From NCBI RefSeq assembly GCF_003813905.1, contig NZ_RPFJ01000012.1, positions 1-44,932 of the forward strand: a DNA stretch of 44,932 nucleotides, read 5' to 3'. The position numbers and the translations under genes are program-made. Origin of the DNA: Aureibaculum marinum (lineage in GTDB: Bacteria; Bacteroidota; Bacteroidia; Flavobacteriales; Flavobacteriaceae). Below the pieces are notes generated by a model, which saw only the letters and a list, made by a program, of their open reading frames with translations, had not been told where the DNA came from and did not search any database. This document shows, piece by piece, positions 27,755-36,020 of the stretch. Numbering within the stretch: the stretch's first letter is position 1; every line of letters starts with the position of its first letter.

Positions 27755-28579
27755 ATGAAAAAATTAAGTTTTATATATATGTTAGTTTGTGTTGGTTTTA
27801 TGGCGAATGCCCAATTACAACATGAAGACTTTAATGCAGCAAGTATTCCTGAAGGATGGTCAACCACTAATTCAGCTAGTGGACATTCATGGACTTTTGG
27901 TTATAAAAACGATTTGAGAGGTAGTGGAATTAATAACCCAGCATCGTTTCAATCCGGTGGAGTAGTGTTTAACGACTATTCTTCAGGTTATTTTAATCAC
28001 AATGTACTTACCTTAACCAGCCCTTCTATCAATTTAGAAGAAAAAAATATTGTAGAAGCATTTGTAGAAGTAACTTATAATTTAAGATCTTTTGCTAGCG
28101 ATGGTGTTTTCAAAATTAATGTTTGGGATGGTACTGCTTGGCAAAATGTTTTAACTACTTCAGAAAATTCAGGAGCTAAAGATAGTGGAGAACATACAGA
28201 TGCAGTTTTTGATGTTACTGAATTTATTAATAGTGATTTTAAAGTACAATTTGTTTATGATGATGAAAACTCTTTAACTTGGGGTGTTGGTATTGATAAT
28301 TACAAATTAACTGGTGTAGAAGGTTCAAAAGTTGCAGGTTTAGAAAATATTGGTTTTAAATATTATCCAAATCCTGTTGTTGATGGAGAATTAACATTAC
28401 AATCTAGTGAAGAAATTTCTTCAGTAAATGTGTATAATAGTATAGGACAACGAATTATGTATAAAGAATCTTTGAATTTAGAATCAAAATTAAACATGTC
28501 TCATTTAGCTTCAGGAGCTTACGTAGTAAAGGTAAATATTGGAGACAATGTTGGGGTTTTTAAAGTAATAAAACAGTAA
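27755..28579 (+). CDS. T9SS type A sorting-domain protein with adhesin-like domain
   Basis: About 274 residues from the ATG at 27755 (MKKLSFIYMLVCVGFMANAQ, a signal peptide). The central region (FNAASIPEGWSTTN ... SGGVVFNDYSSGY ... VGIDNYKLTGVE) resembles the cleaved-adhesin/choice-of-anchor J jelly-roll fold. The last ~75 residues form a type A T9SS sorting domain: FKYYPNPVVDGELTLQS, VNVYNSIGQRI, LNMSHLASGAYVVKVN and the terminal VFKVIKQ. The protein is therefore secreted by the type IX system and probably attached to the surface. It starts 28 bases after the preceding secreted-protein gene and ends in a strong terminator, so the two form an operon. Confidence 0.85.
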   Translation: MKKLSFIYMLVCVGFMANAQLQHEDFNAASIPEGWSTTNSASGHSWTFGYKNDLRGSGINNPASFQSGGVVFNDYSSGYFNHNVLTLTSPSINLEEKNIVEAFVEVTYNLRSFASDGVFKINVWDGTAWQNVLTTSENSGAKDSGEHTDAVFDVTEFINSDFKVQFVYDDENSLTWGVGIDNYKLTGVEGSKVAGLENIGFKYYPNPVVDGELTLQSSEEISSVNVYNSIGQRIMYKESLNLESKLNMSHLASGAYVVKVNIGDNVGVFKVIKQ

Positions 28580-28595
28580 ATAAAAATAGGTTATT

Positions 28596-28627
28596 AAAAA
28601 AAAGGCTCTGTAATGGAGCCTTTTTTT
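28596..28627. terminator. bidirectional intrinsic terminator
   Basis: AAAAAAAGGCTC (to 28608) and GAGCCTTTTTTT (28616-28627) form a 12-bp stem with a 7-base loop. It sits between the convergent T9SS-cargo gene and prfC and can act in both directions. Confidence 0.88.
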
Positions 28628-28648
28628 GTTTATATATATAAGAATTTT

Positions 28649-30235
28649 TTAAAACTCACTAGTAAAATGTAACTTCACACTAGGATATTTACTTTGCGTC
28701 ATTTGAATGGTAAAAGCAGAATCTGCCAAAAAAACCAATTGACCTTGTTTATCTTTTGCTAAATAACGTTGTTTAACACGTTTAAAATCTGCAAATTCCT
28801 CATTTTTAGGATCCGATGGTTCTACCCAACAAGCTTTGTGCACGTTAAGATTTTCATACGTACATTTGGCCCCATACTCATGTTCTAAACGGTATTGAAT
28901 TACTTCGTATTGTAAGGCTCCAACAGTTCCTATAACTTTTCTACCATTAATTTCTAAGGTAAATAATTGAGCAACACCTTCATCCATTAATTGATCTAAA
29001 CCTTTGTGTAATTGTTTAGATTTCATTGGATCAGCATTATTTACATAACGGAAATGTTCAGGTGAAAAACTTGGTATACCTTTAAAATTTAACAATTCAC
29101 CTTCGGTTAGCGTATCTCCAATTTTAAAATTTCCAGTATCGTGTAATCCTACAATATCACCAGGAAAAGATTCTTCTACAATTTCCTTTTTTTCTGCAAA
29201 AAAAGCATTAGGACTAGAAAATTTTAGTTTTTTATTATGTCTTACATGTAAATATGGCTGGTTCCGTTTAAATACTCCAGAAACAATTTTTACAAAGGCC
29301 AACCGATCTCTGTGTTTAGGATCCATATTTGCATGAATTTTAAAAACAAAACCTGTCAATTGCTTCTCATCAGCATTTACAAGACGTTCTTCAGCTTTTT
29401 TAGGTTGTGGTGAAGGAGCAATTTCAATAAAACAGTCTAATAGTTCTTTTACTCCAAAATTATTTAATGCCGAACCAAAAAATACAGGTTGTTGCTTTCC
29501 ATTTTTATAGGCTTGTAAATCAAATTCTGGATAAACTTCTAAAGCTAACTCTAACTCTTCACGCAATTGATTGGCTGAGTTCTCGCCAATCATTTTATCC
29601 AAATCAGGATTATTAACATCAGTAAACTCAACACCTTCAGAAATTACTTGTTTTTTATCTCCAGAAAAAAGATTTATTTTTTTCTCCCATATATTATAAA
29701 TGCCTTTAAAATCATATCCCATTCCTATAGGAAAACTCATTGGAGTTACAGTTAATCCTAATTTTTGTTCAACTTCATCTAATAAATCAAATGCATCTTT
29801 CCCTTCACGGTCTAATTTATTAATAAATACAATCATTGGAATGTTACGCATTCTACAAACTTCTACTAACTTTTCCGTTTGCTCCTCTACACCTTTTGCA
29901 ACATCAATAACTACAATTACACTATCAACTGCAGTTAATGTTCTAAATGTATCCTCTGCAAAATCTTTATGGCCAGGTGTATCTAAAATATTGATTTTCT
30001 TATCTTTATAAATAAAAGCCAGCACAGAAGTTGCTACAGAAATACCACGTTGACGTTCAATTTCCATAAAGTCAGACGTAGCTCCTTTTTTAATTTTGTT
30101 ATTTTTTACAGCTCCTGCCTCTTGTATAGCTCCACCAAAGAGTAATAATTTTTCTGTTAATGTTGTTTTACCAGCATCGGGATGCGATATAATTCCGAAA
30201 GTTCTTCTACGTTGTATTTCTTTTAAAAAGGACAT
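28649..30235 (-). CDS. prfC: peptide chain release factor 3
   Basis: A 528-residue translational GTPase. G1 is SHPDAGKTTLTEKLL (about residues 18-32), followed by the switch region RQRGISVATSV, G3 DTPGHKDFAEDTFRTL and G4 FINKLDREGKD. RF3-specific features follow, such as GYDFKGIYNIWEKK and the C-terminal VGALQYEVIQYRLEHEYGA. It recycles RF1/RF2 from the ribosome after peptide release. Length and motifs distinguish it from EF-G and BipA. Confidence 0.95.
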   Translation of the reverse strand: MSFLKEIQRRRTFGIISHPDAGKTTLTEKLLLFGGAIQEAGAVKNNKIKKGATSDFMEIERQRGISVATSVLAFIYKDKKINILDTPGHKDFAEDTFRTLTAVDSVIVVIDVAKGVEEQTEKLVEVCRMRNIPMIVFINKLDREGKDAFDLLDEVEQKLGLTVTPMSFPIGMGYDFKGIYNIWEKKINLFSGDKKQVISEGVEFTDVNNPDLDKMIGENSANQLREELELALEVYPEFDLQAYKNGKQQPVFFGSALNNFGVKELLDCFIEIAPSPQPKKAEERLVNADEKQLTGFVFKIHANMDPKHRDRLAFVKIVSGVFKRNQPYLHVRHNKKLKFSSPNAFFAEKKEIVEESFPGDIVGLHDTGNFKIGDTLTEGELLNFKGIPSFSPEHFRYVNNADPMKSKQLHKGLDQLMDEGVAQLFTLEINGRKVIGTVGALQYEVIQYRLEHEYGAKCTYENLNVHKACWVEPSDPKNEEFADFKRVKQRYLAKDKQGQLVFLADSAFTIQMTQSKYPSVKLHFTSEF

Positions 30236-30255
30236 TAATTAATTTTTATGGGTGG

Positions 30256-30263
30256 CAAAGATA
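30256..30263 (-). promoter_or_regulatory. putative -7 promoter for prfC
   Basis: The minus strand reads TATCTTTG (TAnnTTTG), 20 bases before the ATG. No clear -33 TTG. Confidence 0.45.
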
Positions 30264-30398
30264 AAACAATTCGAAGATTAAACGATTTAGTAATAAAAAG
30301 ATTCAAAAATTATAACTTAAATTGTAGTGAGGCACTATTTTACAATGGTCTAATTTAAGATATTTGTCATATAGATTGGAAGAATTAATATATAAAAA

Positions 30399-30468
30399 CC
30401 CCAAAAAACATTTTAATGCATTTGTAAAATAGGACATATTACAGTTAATGCCTTTACGTTTTTTGGGG
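30399..30468. ncRNA. 70-nt structured element with an 11-bp closing stem (candidate small RNA or mobile repeat)
   Basis: CCCCAAAAAAC (30399-30409) pairs perfectly with GTTTTTTGGGG (30458-30468). Inside, ATTTTA (30410-30415) pairs with TAAAAT (30425-30430) around nine bases, and a smaller ATTA/TAAT hairpin follows (about 30438-30449), so a three-way junction can be drawn. The G/C-rich ends stand out in an AT-rich region. It has no open reading frame. It could be a small RNA, a structured leader or a short repeat element with inverted termini. Strand cannot be decided. Confidence 0.35.
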
Positions 30469-30555
30469 CGGAAGCTAGATAAAATGAATAAATGTCAATT
30501 CTTAATATCTGATTAGTTATAGTTTATTTTATACTGTTTAGTTATTAAAATTATA

Positions 30556-31569
30556 TTATAAATTCTTTTGAATGTCTTCTGGCAATTCGCCAGTTAAAGA
30601 GTTTAAAAAAGCAACCATTGCATCTAGTTCTTCTGATGTAAATTTTTTATTCAATTGAACTTTACCCATAATAGAAACTGCTTCGTCTAATTTATGAACA
30701 CTACCATCATGAAAATAAGGATAGGTTTTTGCTATATTTCTTAAGGATGGTGATTTAAACATATATTTATCACTTTCTTTATGAGTTATTTCAAATTTAC
30801 CTTTATCAATATTTTTACTTTTTGTGTGTTTCCAATATTCATCAAACAAACCAAATTTTTGATGAACATTTCCGCCTAAAGCGTTTCCTGAATGACAAGC
30901 AGTACAGCCATTGTCTATAAAAAGTTGCAAGCCTTTTAATTCTTTTTCATTTAAACTTTCTAAATCTCCAGCAATAAAATCATCAAATCTTGATGGCGTT
31001 ATTAGTTTACGTTCAAAAGCACCAATTGCTTTTTGAATATTTTTATAAGTAATAGGCTTTTCGTCATTAGGGAAAGCAGCTTCAAACATTTCTAAATAAT
31101 TATCATCTTCTAAAAGTCGTTTTACAACAACTTCTTCACTTGGCATAGCCATTTCAACAGGATTTAGAATAGGACCACCCGCTTGTGCTTCCACATCAGG
31201 TTCTCTACCATCCCAAAATTGATCTTTATGCAATGCAGCATTTAAAACAGTAGGGGAGTTTCTAGTTCCTAACGTTCCATCATTACCAGGAGAAGTACTT
31301 AAATTATCTACACCGTAGTTATTTAAATCATGGCAGGTATTACAGCTTTGTGTATTATCTTTAGACAACCTTTTATCAAAATACAATTTTTGTCCAAGGA
31401 TGACCTTTTCTTCAGTGATTACATTTTTAGGATTTTCTACTTGTGTTGGAAGTGTACCAAAAATTGTTGATGCTTTTTTTTGTAATTCTACGTATTCAGA
31501 ATTTTTTGTTGATTTGTTACAACTCAACATAAAAATAAACAAGGCTACAACGTATATATATTTGTTCAT
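30556..31569 (-). CDS. di-haem cytochrome c peroxidase (CcpA/MauG family) lipoprotein
   Basis: About 337 residues from the ATG at 31569, giving a lipoprotein signal (YIYVVALFIFMLSC). Two haem c sites are visible: CNTCH near residue 77 and CTACH near residue 222. The family regions RNSPTVLNAALHKDQFWDGR and FKSPSLRNIAKTYPYFHDGS (with the C-terminal His and axial ligands) are present, and the end has the usual VAFLNSLTG. It probably reduces hydrogen peroxide in the periplasm using electrons from a small cytochrome or cupredoxin. Eight in-frame codons upstream are considered untranslated. Confidence 0.9.
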   Translation of the reverse strand: MNKYIYVVALFIFMLSCNKSTKNSEYVELQKKASTIFGTLPTQVENPKNVITEEKVILGQKLYFDKRLSKDNTQSCNTCHDLNNYGVDNLSTSPGNDGTLGTRNSPTVLNAALHKDQFWDGREPDVEAQAGGPILNPVEMAMPSEEVVVKRLLEDDNYLEMFEAAFPNDEKPITYKNIQKAIGAFERKLITPSRFDDFIAGDLESLNEKELKGLQLFIDNGCTACHSGNALGGNVHQKFGLFDEYWKHTKSKNIDKGKFEITHKESDKYMFKSPSLRNIAKTYPYFHDGSVHKLDEAVSIMGKVQLNKKFTSEELDAMVAFLNSLTGELPEDIQKNL

Positions 31570-31699
31570 AATTAATAAGTTTAGTTGAACCAAACTTAAT
31601 AATTGAACACTTTAAAAAAAATGACTTTTATCATCTTTTCTTGTATTTATATAGGTTTTTGAAGGATTTTATATAAAAAAGTAAACTATTTATTTAGTT

Positions 31700-32323
31700 T
31701 TATGGGTTGCGTGTTAAAGTATTGTCTTTTAGTTTTAAAATTGTTTTATCTAAATTGTCTTTTAAAACTTTTTCAGTCATTAATACATCATTGGTTAGAA
31801 GTTCTAAAATACCTACAATATCTAAAATTTTAGTATCAGAGTTTATTCCAATAAACTTAGTTGTTAGGCTTCTTCCTAATTCAGTATTTGTGTGTAATTT
31901 TTTATAAGCATTCGATATCAACTTTATTTCTTCAATATCTAATTCTTGAAAAATGCCACCAATTTTAGCACTTTCAAAGGCAATATCTTCAACAACAGGA
32001 ATCCCTAGTCCGTTCCAATTAGGAATAGAATTATGTTTAAATACCTTATTTGAAAAATAGGGTAAATAGGCATTATCTATTGATATAGTATTTATAATAC
32101 TATCAAATCCTTTTTTAATAGTTTCGTGATAACGAATAGATTTTTCTAATGTTAATAAATTAGATTCTAATTCTTTTGTTATTAACTCTAAAGATTCACT
32201 AACGTTCTCTCTCATGTTTTTATCAGCTCTGTATTCACTGACTTCAATTCCTAAAAAAACGCCAAAAGCTATCATTAACAACTCTAAAATATATTTTAGG
32301 ATAGACTTTTTTGTTACTTTCAT
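31700..32323 (-). CDS. membrane-anchored protein of unknown function (DUF6090-like)
   Basis: About 207 residues from the ATG at 32323 (MKVTKKSILKYILELLMIAF). A single N-terminal helix (ILELLMIAFGVFLGIEV) runs into a polar, alpha-helical domain with EYRADKNMRENVSESLELITKELESN, likely a coiled coil. The helix-plus-EL-x-L-x-x-GVFLG arrangement resembles a common Flavobacteriia family annotated as DUF6090 or similar. No catalytic motif is seen. It is monocistronic. Confidence 0.5.
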   Translation of the reverse strand: MKVTKKSILKYILELLMIAFGVFLGIEVSEYRADKNMRENVSESLELITKELESNLLTLEKSIRYHETIKKGFDSIINTISIDNAYLPYFSNKVFKHNSIPNWNGLGIPVVEDIAFESAKIGGIFQELDIEEIKLISNAYKKLHTNTELGRSLTTKFIGINSDTKILDIVGILELLTNDVLMTEKVLKDNLDKTILKLKDNTLTRNP

Positions 32324-32539
32324 TTTACTTTTTTTAATACCGCAATACAATTTTGATGTACAAGATATTAATTTTTACCCATATTGCTAAAAAGTATCTG
32401 TATAACTATTGCTAATTTATTGTTACCAATACACTTAACCTATTCTATAAGTGAAAATTATTATATTAAAGTAAGACAAAATATTCTAGAGATAGAGCTA
32501 ATGAATTAAATTATTACTTAAAAGACGATTTTTAGTCAA

Positions 32540-33748
32540 TTAATCAATTGTTCTAACAGCTCTAACATAATTATAAACATAACGAATATCTCCTTGAGGA
32601 CCAAAATATTGAGGATAATCACTACTATTACCACTCTTAGGATCACTTCTCTGACAACCAGCTCCATGTACATCTAATAGAACACCATTCATTTCTCCCA
32701 ATCCTTCACCAAATGCTATATAAACAGCTCCACTGTAGGGATTTACACCATCTAAATGCGTAGTGCTGGTCCAAAAGAAAGGGTAATGTCCAGAACTACC
32801 ATCTGGATAATTTATTTCAGTAATTTCAAAAATAGGATCTATAGCAGCTGAATTTGTAGTCTGTGGCGATCTAGTATAATCTACAATACTTTGCAATTCT
32901 TTAGCATTGGGTAATCTCCAATCAGAATAGGAAGCTAACGTTAGATTTTCTGCATAACTTAAAGCTTCCTCCCAATCTTTACCAATACCATCATCAGCTT
33001 TTTGCCACATTAATCCTGTAGCTAAGTCACTAATTGTACCATCTCCATTATCAATAAAATTATTTTTGCCATAATCAGTATTGCCTCGTACCATTCTAAA
33101 ATACATTTTATTTTCTATTTGAGTTCCAGGATTGTATTTTGGATATCCTTTTATTCTACCATCTACAAAGTTTACTCCAAAAACAGTTTGATCTCCTCCC
33201 ATTGTTAGTCCAACATATTCTGTACTAGACCATGTTTGGGCATCAATTTCTCTTTCACCAATGCTTGTGTCTCCTAAGGGTTGATTAAAATACTCGGTAT
33301 CTATAAACATATCTATTGAAGTTTCTCCCATGACTCTACCTGTAAAATTTATCAGTGAATAAAGCTCTTTTAATGTAGGCACTCTCCAATCTGTATATCC
33401 ACCAAGAGTTGAATTTTCTGCTTTACTAAAAGCTTCTTCAAAAGTTATTTTTGTTCCCATATCTTGTTCCCACATTAACCCCGTTATATTATCTGTAATA
33501 GTACCATCTCCATTATCTGTGTAAGATGGTGCATTACCTTTATAGGTAGCATCTTGACCATAAAAAGCTTCGCCTTCAGTTGGTGAAGACATAATTGTTG
33601 AATTATTGTAAAAATTTTCTACACCAGTATCAACTATATTAAACGTAGTAGTGGGAGTAGGAAGGTTTTCAATAAGTTGTGAATCACTATTACTACATCC
33701 ATAAACTATAATGATTAATAACAATAGATTTAAGAAGGTCATTTTCAT
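32540..33748 (-). CDS. DUF1566 (Lcl C-terminal domain) lipoprotein with two repeats
   Basis: A 402-residue SPII lipoprotein (LLLLIIIVYGCSNSD). Two copies of the Lcl/DUF1566 C-type-lectin-like domain are visible. The first has DNGDGTITDNITGLMWEQD and DWRVPTLKELYSLI; the second has DNGDGTISDLATGLMWQKAD and DWRLPNAKELQSIVDY. FWTSTTH and a C-terminal YVRAVR belong to the last copy. These domains occur on surface proteins of bacteria, and their role is mostly unknown; adhesion is one possibility. The start could also be the third codon (ATG at 33742). Confidence 0.85.
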   Translation of the reverse strand: MKMTFLNLLLLIIIVYGCSNSDSQLIENLPTPTTTFNIVDTGVENFYNNSTIMSSPTEGEAFYGQDATYKGNAPSYTDNGDGTITDNITGLMWEQDMGTKITFEEAFSKAENSTLGGYTDWRVPTLKELYSLINFTGRVMGETSIDMFIDTEYFNQPLGDTSIGEREIDAQTWSSTEYVGLTMGGDQTVFGVNFVDGRIKGYPKYNPGTQIENKMYFRMVRGNTDYGKNNFIDNGDGTISDLATGLMWQKADDGIGKDWEEALSYAENLTLASYSDWRLPNAKELQSIVDYTRSPQTTNSAAIDPIFEITEINYPDGSSGHYPFFWTSTTHLDGVNPYSGAVYIAFGEGLGEMNGVLLDVHGAGCQRSDPKSGNSSDYPQYFGPQGDIRYVYNYVRAVRTID

Positions 33749-33913
33749 ATTTTATAAGAATTTTAATACTTTGACATTACTGGATAATAAAGGTTTAATT
33801 TATATCCCTATTCTTTTTAGAATAAAACACAAGTCTAGTAAAATTACTACAGTAATAAGCAAGCCAAATGTTTTAGTACTTGTATCGTAAGAACTTTTAT
33901 TTGCCAAATGGTA

Positions 33914-34429
33914 TTAGTATTTAAAAAACATAATATGGTTTGGATTTGAATGCGTTTCAGATATTTTAAAATTATAGTTACCTACAATCTTAAATCCTAT
34001 TTTAGTATAAAAATTTAGAGCTCTTTTATTTTCTACCCAAACGGCTAACCAAATACCTTTTTGATTTTGTTTTTTTGATAATTTAATATTAAAATCGAAT
34101 AGTTGAGAACCTAAACCTTGTCCATAAAATTCTTTTAGAAGATAGAGCCTGTCAAGTTTTGTTATATTTAATGCATTTATGTATTTATTAGAAGTATTTA
34201 ATTCAATTTTTGAAAATCCAGCGGCTTTATCATTAAAATAGATAATATGATATTGAATTTTTGTATTTTCAAACTCTTTAGAGATACTCTTTTGGTTGTA
34301 AGTTTTCGAAATAAAACTATTAATATCCTCGACAGACGCACTGTTTCCGTGAGATTCTAAAAAAGATTTTTTTCCTATTTCAGCTATTACATCAGAATGT
34401 TCAATGCTTGCTTTTATTATTTTAATCAT
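33914..34429 (-). CDS. GNAT family N-acetyltransferase
   Basis: A 171-residue protein. The N-terminal strand IKIIKASIEHSDVIAEIG is typical of GNAT enzymes. The acetyl-CoA binding motif A is LDRLYLLKEFYGQGLGSQLF (Q/R-x-x-G-x-G/A). It is followed by GIWLAVWVENKRALNFYTKIGFKIVG, split as LAVWVENKRALNFY and KIGFKIVG, which forms motif B. The acceptor is unknown. It is monocistronic. Confidence 0.85.
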   Translation of the reverse strand: MIKIIKASIEHSDVIAEIGKKSFLESHGNSASVEDINSFISKTYNQKSISKEFENTKIQYHIIYFNDKAAGFSKIELNTSNKYINALNITKLDRLYLLKEFYGQGLGSQLFDFNIKLSKKQNQKGIWLAVWVENKRALNFYTKIGFKIVGNYNFKISETHSNPNHIMFFKY

Positions 34430-34904
34430 TCATTTACTCTTTCAGTAGTTTTAACGGTAAAATTAATATTTTTACTCGGCTTATATAATATTAAGTAGTA
34501 GTAATAAGAAATTATAGTGGTGATATATCAAGTTCTTTTCGGTTAGCCAATAGTCAGTATTAGAATTTGAGTTTGTCGTATTTTATGGTGTGTATATCAG
34601 CAACAGGTGCAATACTCACTTTTTTTATCTATGCAAAACAATAAAAACAATCAACAAAAAATTATTCGCTAAATTTCTAATAAGTGTTCATTCACTAGAA
34701 TCATTTAGATAAATTAAGTAGTAAAGATTAGGTGGACTAGGATATTTCAACTACATTTGCAACGTTCTTTAAATAGAGAACAATCAAAATAGTAATAATT
34801 CTACTGCTTGTTAGCAGTTCTTCGTTAAGCAATTCAATAAGATTTCACTTCACGTTTTTTTTACCCATTTTGAAGTAAATATTGTTTAACTAAATTCTTT
34901 TCTC
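34430..34904. other. 475-base intergenic region upstream of the cold operon
   Basis: The GNAT gene points away to the left, and the desaturase operon starts to the right. No coding sequence is seen in the first ~320 bases. The last ~150 bases hold a promoter-like box and a hairpin-rich leader, listed separately. Confidence 0.5.
34752..34904 (+). promoter_or_regulatory. promoter and structured leader of the desaturase-helicase-csp operon
   Basis: TACATTTG (34752-34759) matches TAnnTTTG. The transcript would then have a leader of about 140 bases before the desaturase frame. Three perfect small stems lie in it: GTTCT/AGAAC (34764-34781), ACTGC/GCAGT (34803-34818) and ACTTCA/TGAAGT (34847-34876). 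Long structured leaders are known for cold-shock mRNAs, so a thermosensor role is inferred. Confidence 0.4.
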
Positions 34905-35018
34905 ATTAAAAAATTATCTTTTTCAAAATCAGTAGGCTCTGATTTTTCTGCTACACTTAAGTTTCGTGTTTCAGAATATTTCAAAAGCAATCAATTAAGT
35001 AGATATGGCAATGGAAGA

Positions 35019-36011
35019 ATGGTTTTTAAAACCATTTTTATGCTTCTATTATTTTTCACGCCTTTAGGCATAATTATTTTCTCTCCCATTACTAGTATTC
35101 CATTATTTTTTGCACTCTATATTCTTAGTGGATTAGGTATGGCAGGAATAGGTATGGGCATTATGCATGATGCTATTCACGGTTCATATTCAAAGAATAA
35201 GACCATTAACAAGTTAATGGGTTATACTATTAATTTAATTGGTGCAAATGATAAAGTTTGGAGGTTACAACATAATGTACTTCATCATAGTTTTACCAAT
35301 ATAGACGAGCATGATGATGATATTAATGCTCCTTTTTTCCTGAGATTTTCACCTCATGCTAAAAAGAATAAACTCCATAAGTATCAACATTATTATGCTT
35401 GGTTCTTTTATGGACTGTCTACAATTTCTTGGGTAACTTCTAAAGACTTTGTGAGATATACCAGATACTATAAAATGGGACTTGTTAAAAATAGAAAGAC
35501 ATATAGAAAAGGAATATTGAAAATAATTGGATGGAAAGCACTTTATTATTCTTTCGCCTTAGTATTACCCATTCTTTTAACACCTTTTTCACCATGGTTA
35601 GTGGTAGTAGCCTTTTTAGCTATGCATTTTGTAACAGGATTAAGTATCTCTTTGGTTTTTCAAACAGCACATGTAACACCAGATGCGTCTTTTCCATTGC
35701 CTGATAAAGATGGAAATTTAGATTCTGCACGATTGGTACATCAGTTACAAACCACAAGTAATTTTGCCTCTAAAAGTCCTGTATTATCATGGATGGTAGG
35801 AGGGTTAACAAATCAAATAGAACATCATCTGTTTCCTAATATTTCACATGTGCATTATCGAAAAATTGCACCAATTGTAAAGCAAACAGCAGAAGAGTTT
35901 GGTTTGCCTTACTACACAAATGGTTCATTTATAACAGCCATTTTTAAACACTTTAAAATGCTCCGCGATTTGGGGCGAATGGAATTGGAACCAATTCCTA
36001 TAAATCAATAA
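35019..36011 (+). CDS. membrane fatty-acid desaturase (acyl-CoA/acyl-lipid type)
   Basis: A protein of 330 residues from the first standard start codon. It has the three His boxes of membrane desaturases: HDAIH (50-54), HNVLHH (85-90) and QIEHH (266-270), with four hydrophobic segments. It introduces a double bond into membrane acyl chains, using O2 and electrons from a ferredoxin or cytochrome, and so raises membrane fluidity. The reading frame stays open upstream and continues with family-like sequence (FRVSEYFKSNQLSRYGNG) back to an ATT codon at 34905, so the true protein may have 38 more residues. It is nine bases before a helicase gene and then a cold-shock gene, supporting a role in cold adaptation. 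Confidence 0.88.
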   Translation: MVFKTIFMLLLFFTPLGIIIFSPITSIPLFFALYILSGLGMAGIGMGIMHDAIHGSYSKNKTINKLMGYTINLIGANDKVWRLQHNVLHHSFTNIDEHDDDINAPFFLRFSPHAKKNKLHKYQHYYAWFFYGLSTISWVTSKDFVRYTRYYKMGLVKNRKTYRKGILKIIGWKALYYSFALVLPILLTPFSPWLVVVAFLAMHFVTGLSISLVFQTAHVTPDASFPLPDKDGNLDSARLVHQLQTTSNFASKSPVLSWMVGGLTNQIEHHLFPNISHVHYRKIAPIVKQTAEEFGLPYYTNGSFITAIFKHFKMLRDLGRMELEPIPINQ

Positions 36012-36020
36012 TAAAACAAC

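Larger units (their letters stand above)
30236..30555. other. 320-base intergenic region holding a promoter and a structured element
   Basis: Upstream of prfC and downstream of the peroxidase gene (both minus strand). It contains the prfC -7 element (30256-30263) and the stem-loop element at 30399-30468. The remainder is plain AT-rich sequence with no open frame. Confidence 0.5.

Noticed and set aside
34803-34840. GTTAGC...GTTAAGC words suggest an integron attC site
   Set aside because: No integron integrase is seen, the spacing and complementarity do not fit attC, and the words fall in the cold-operon leader.
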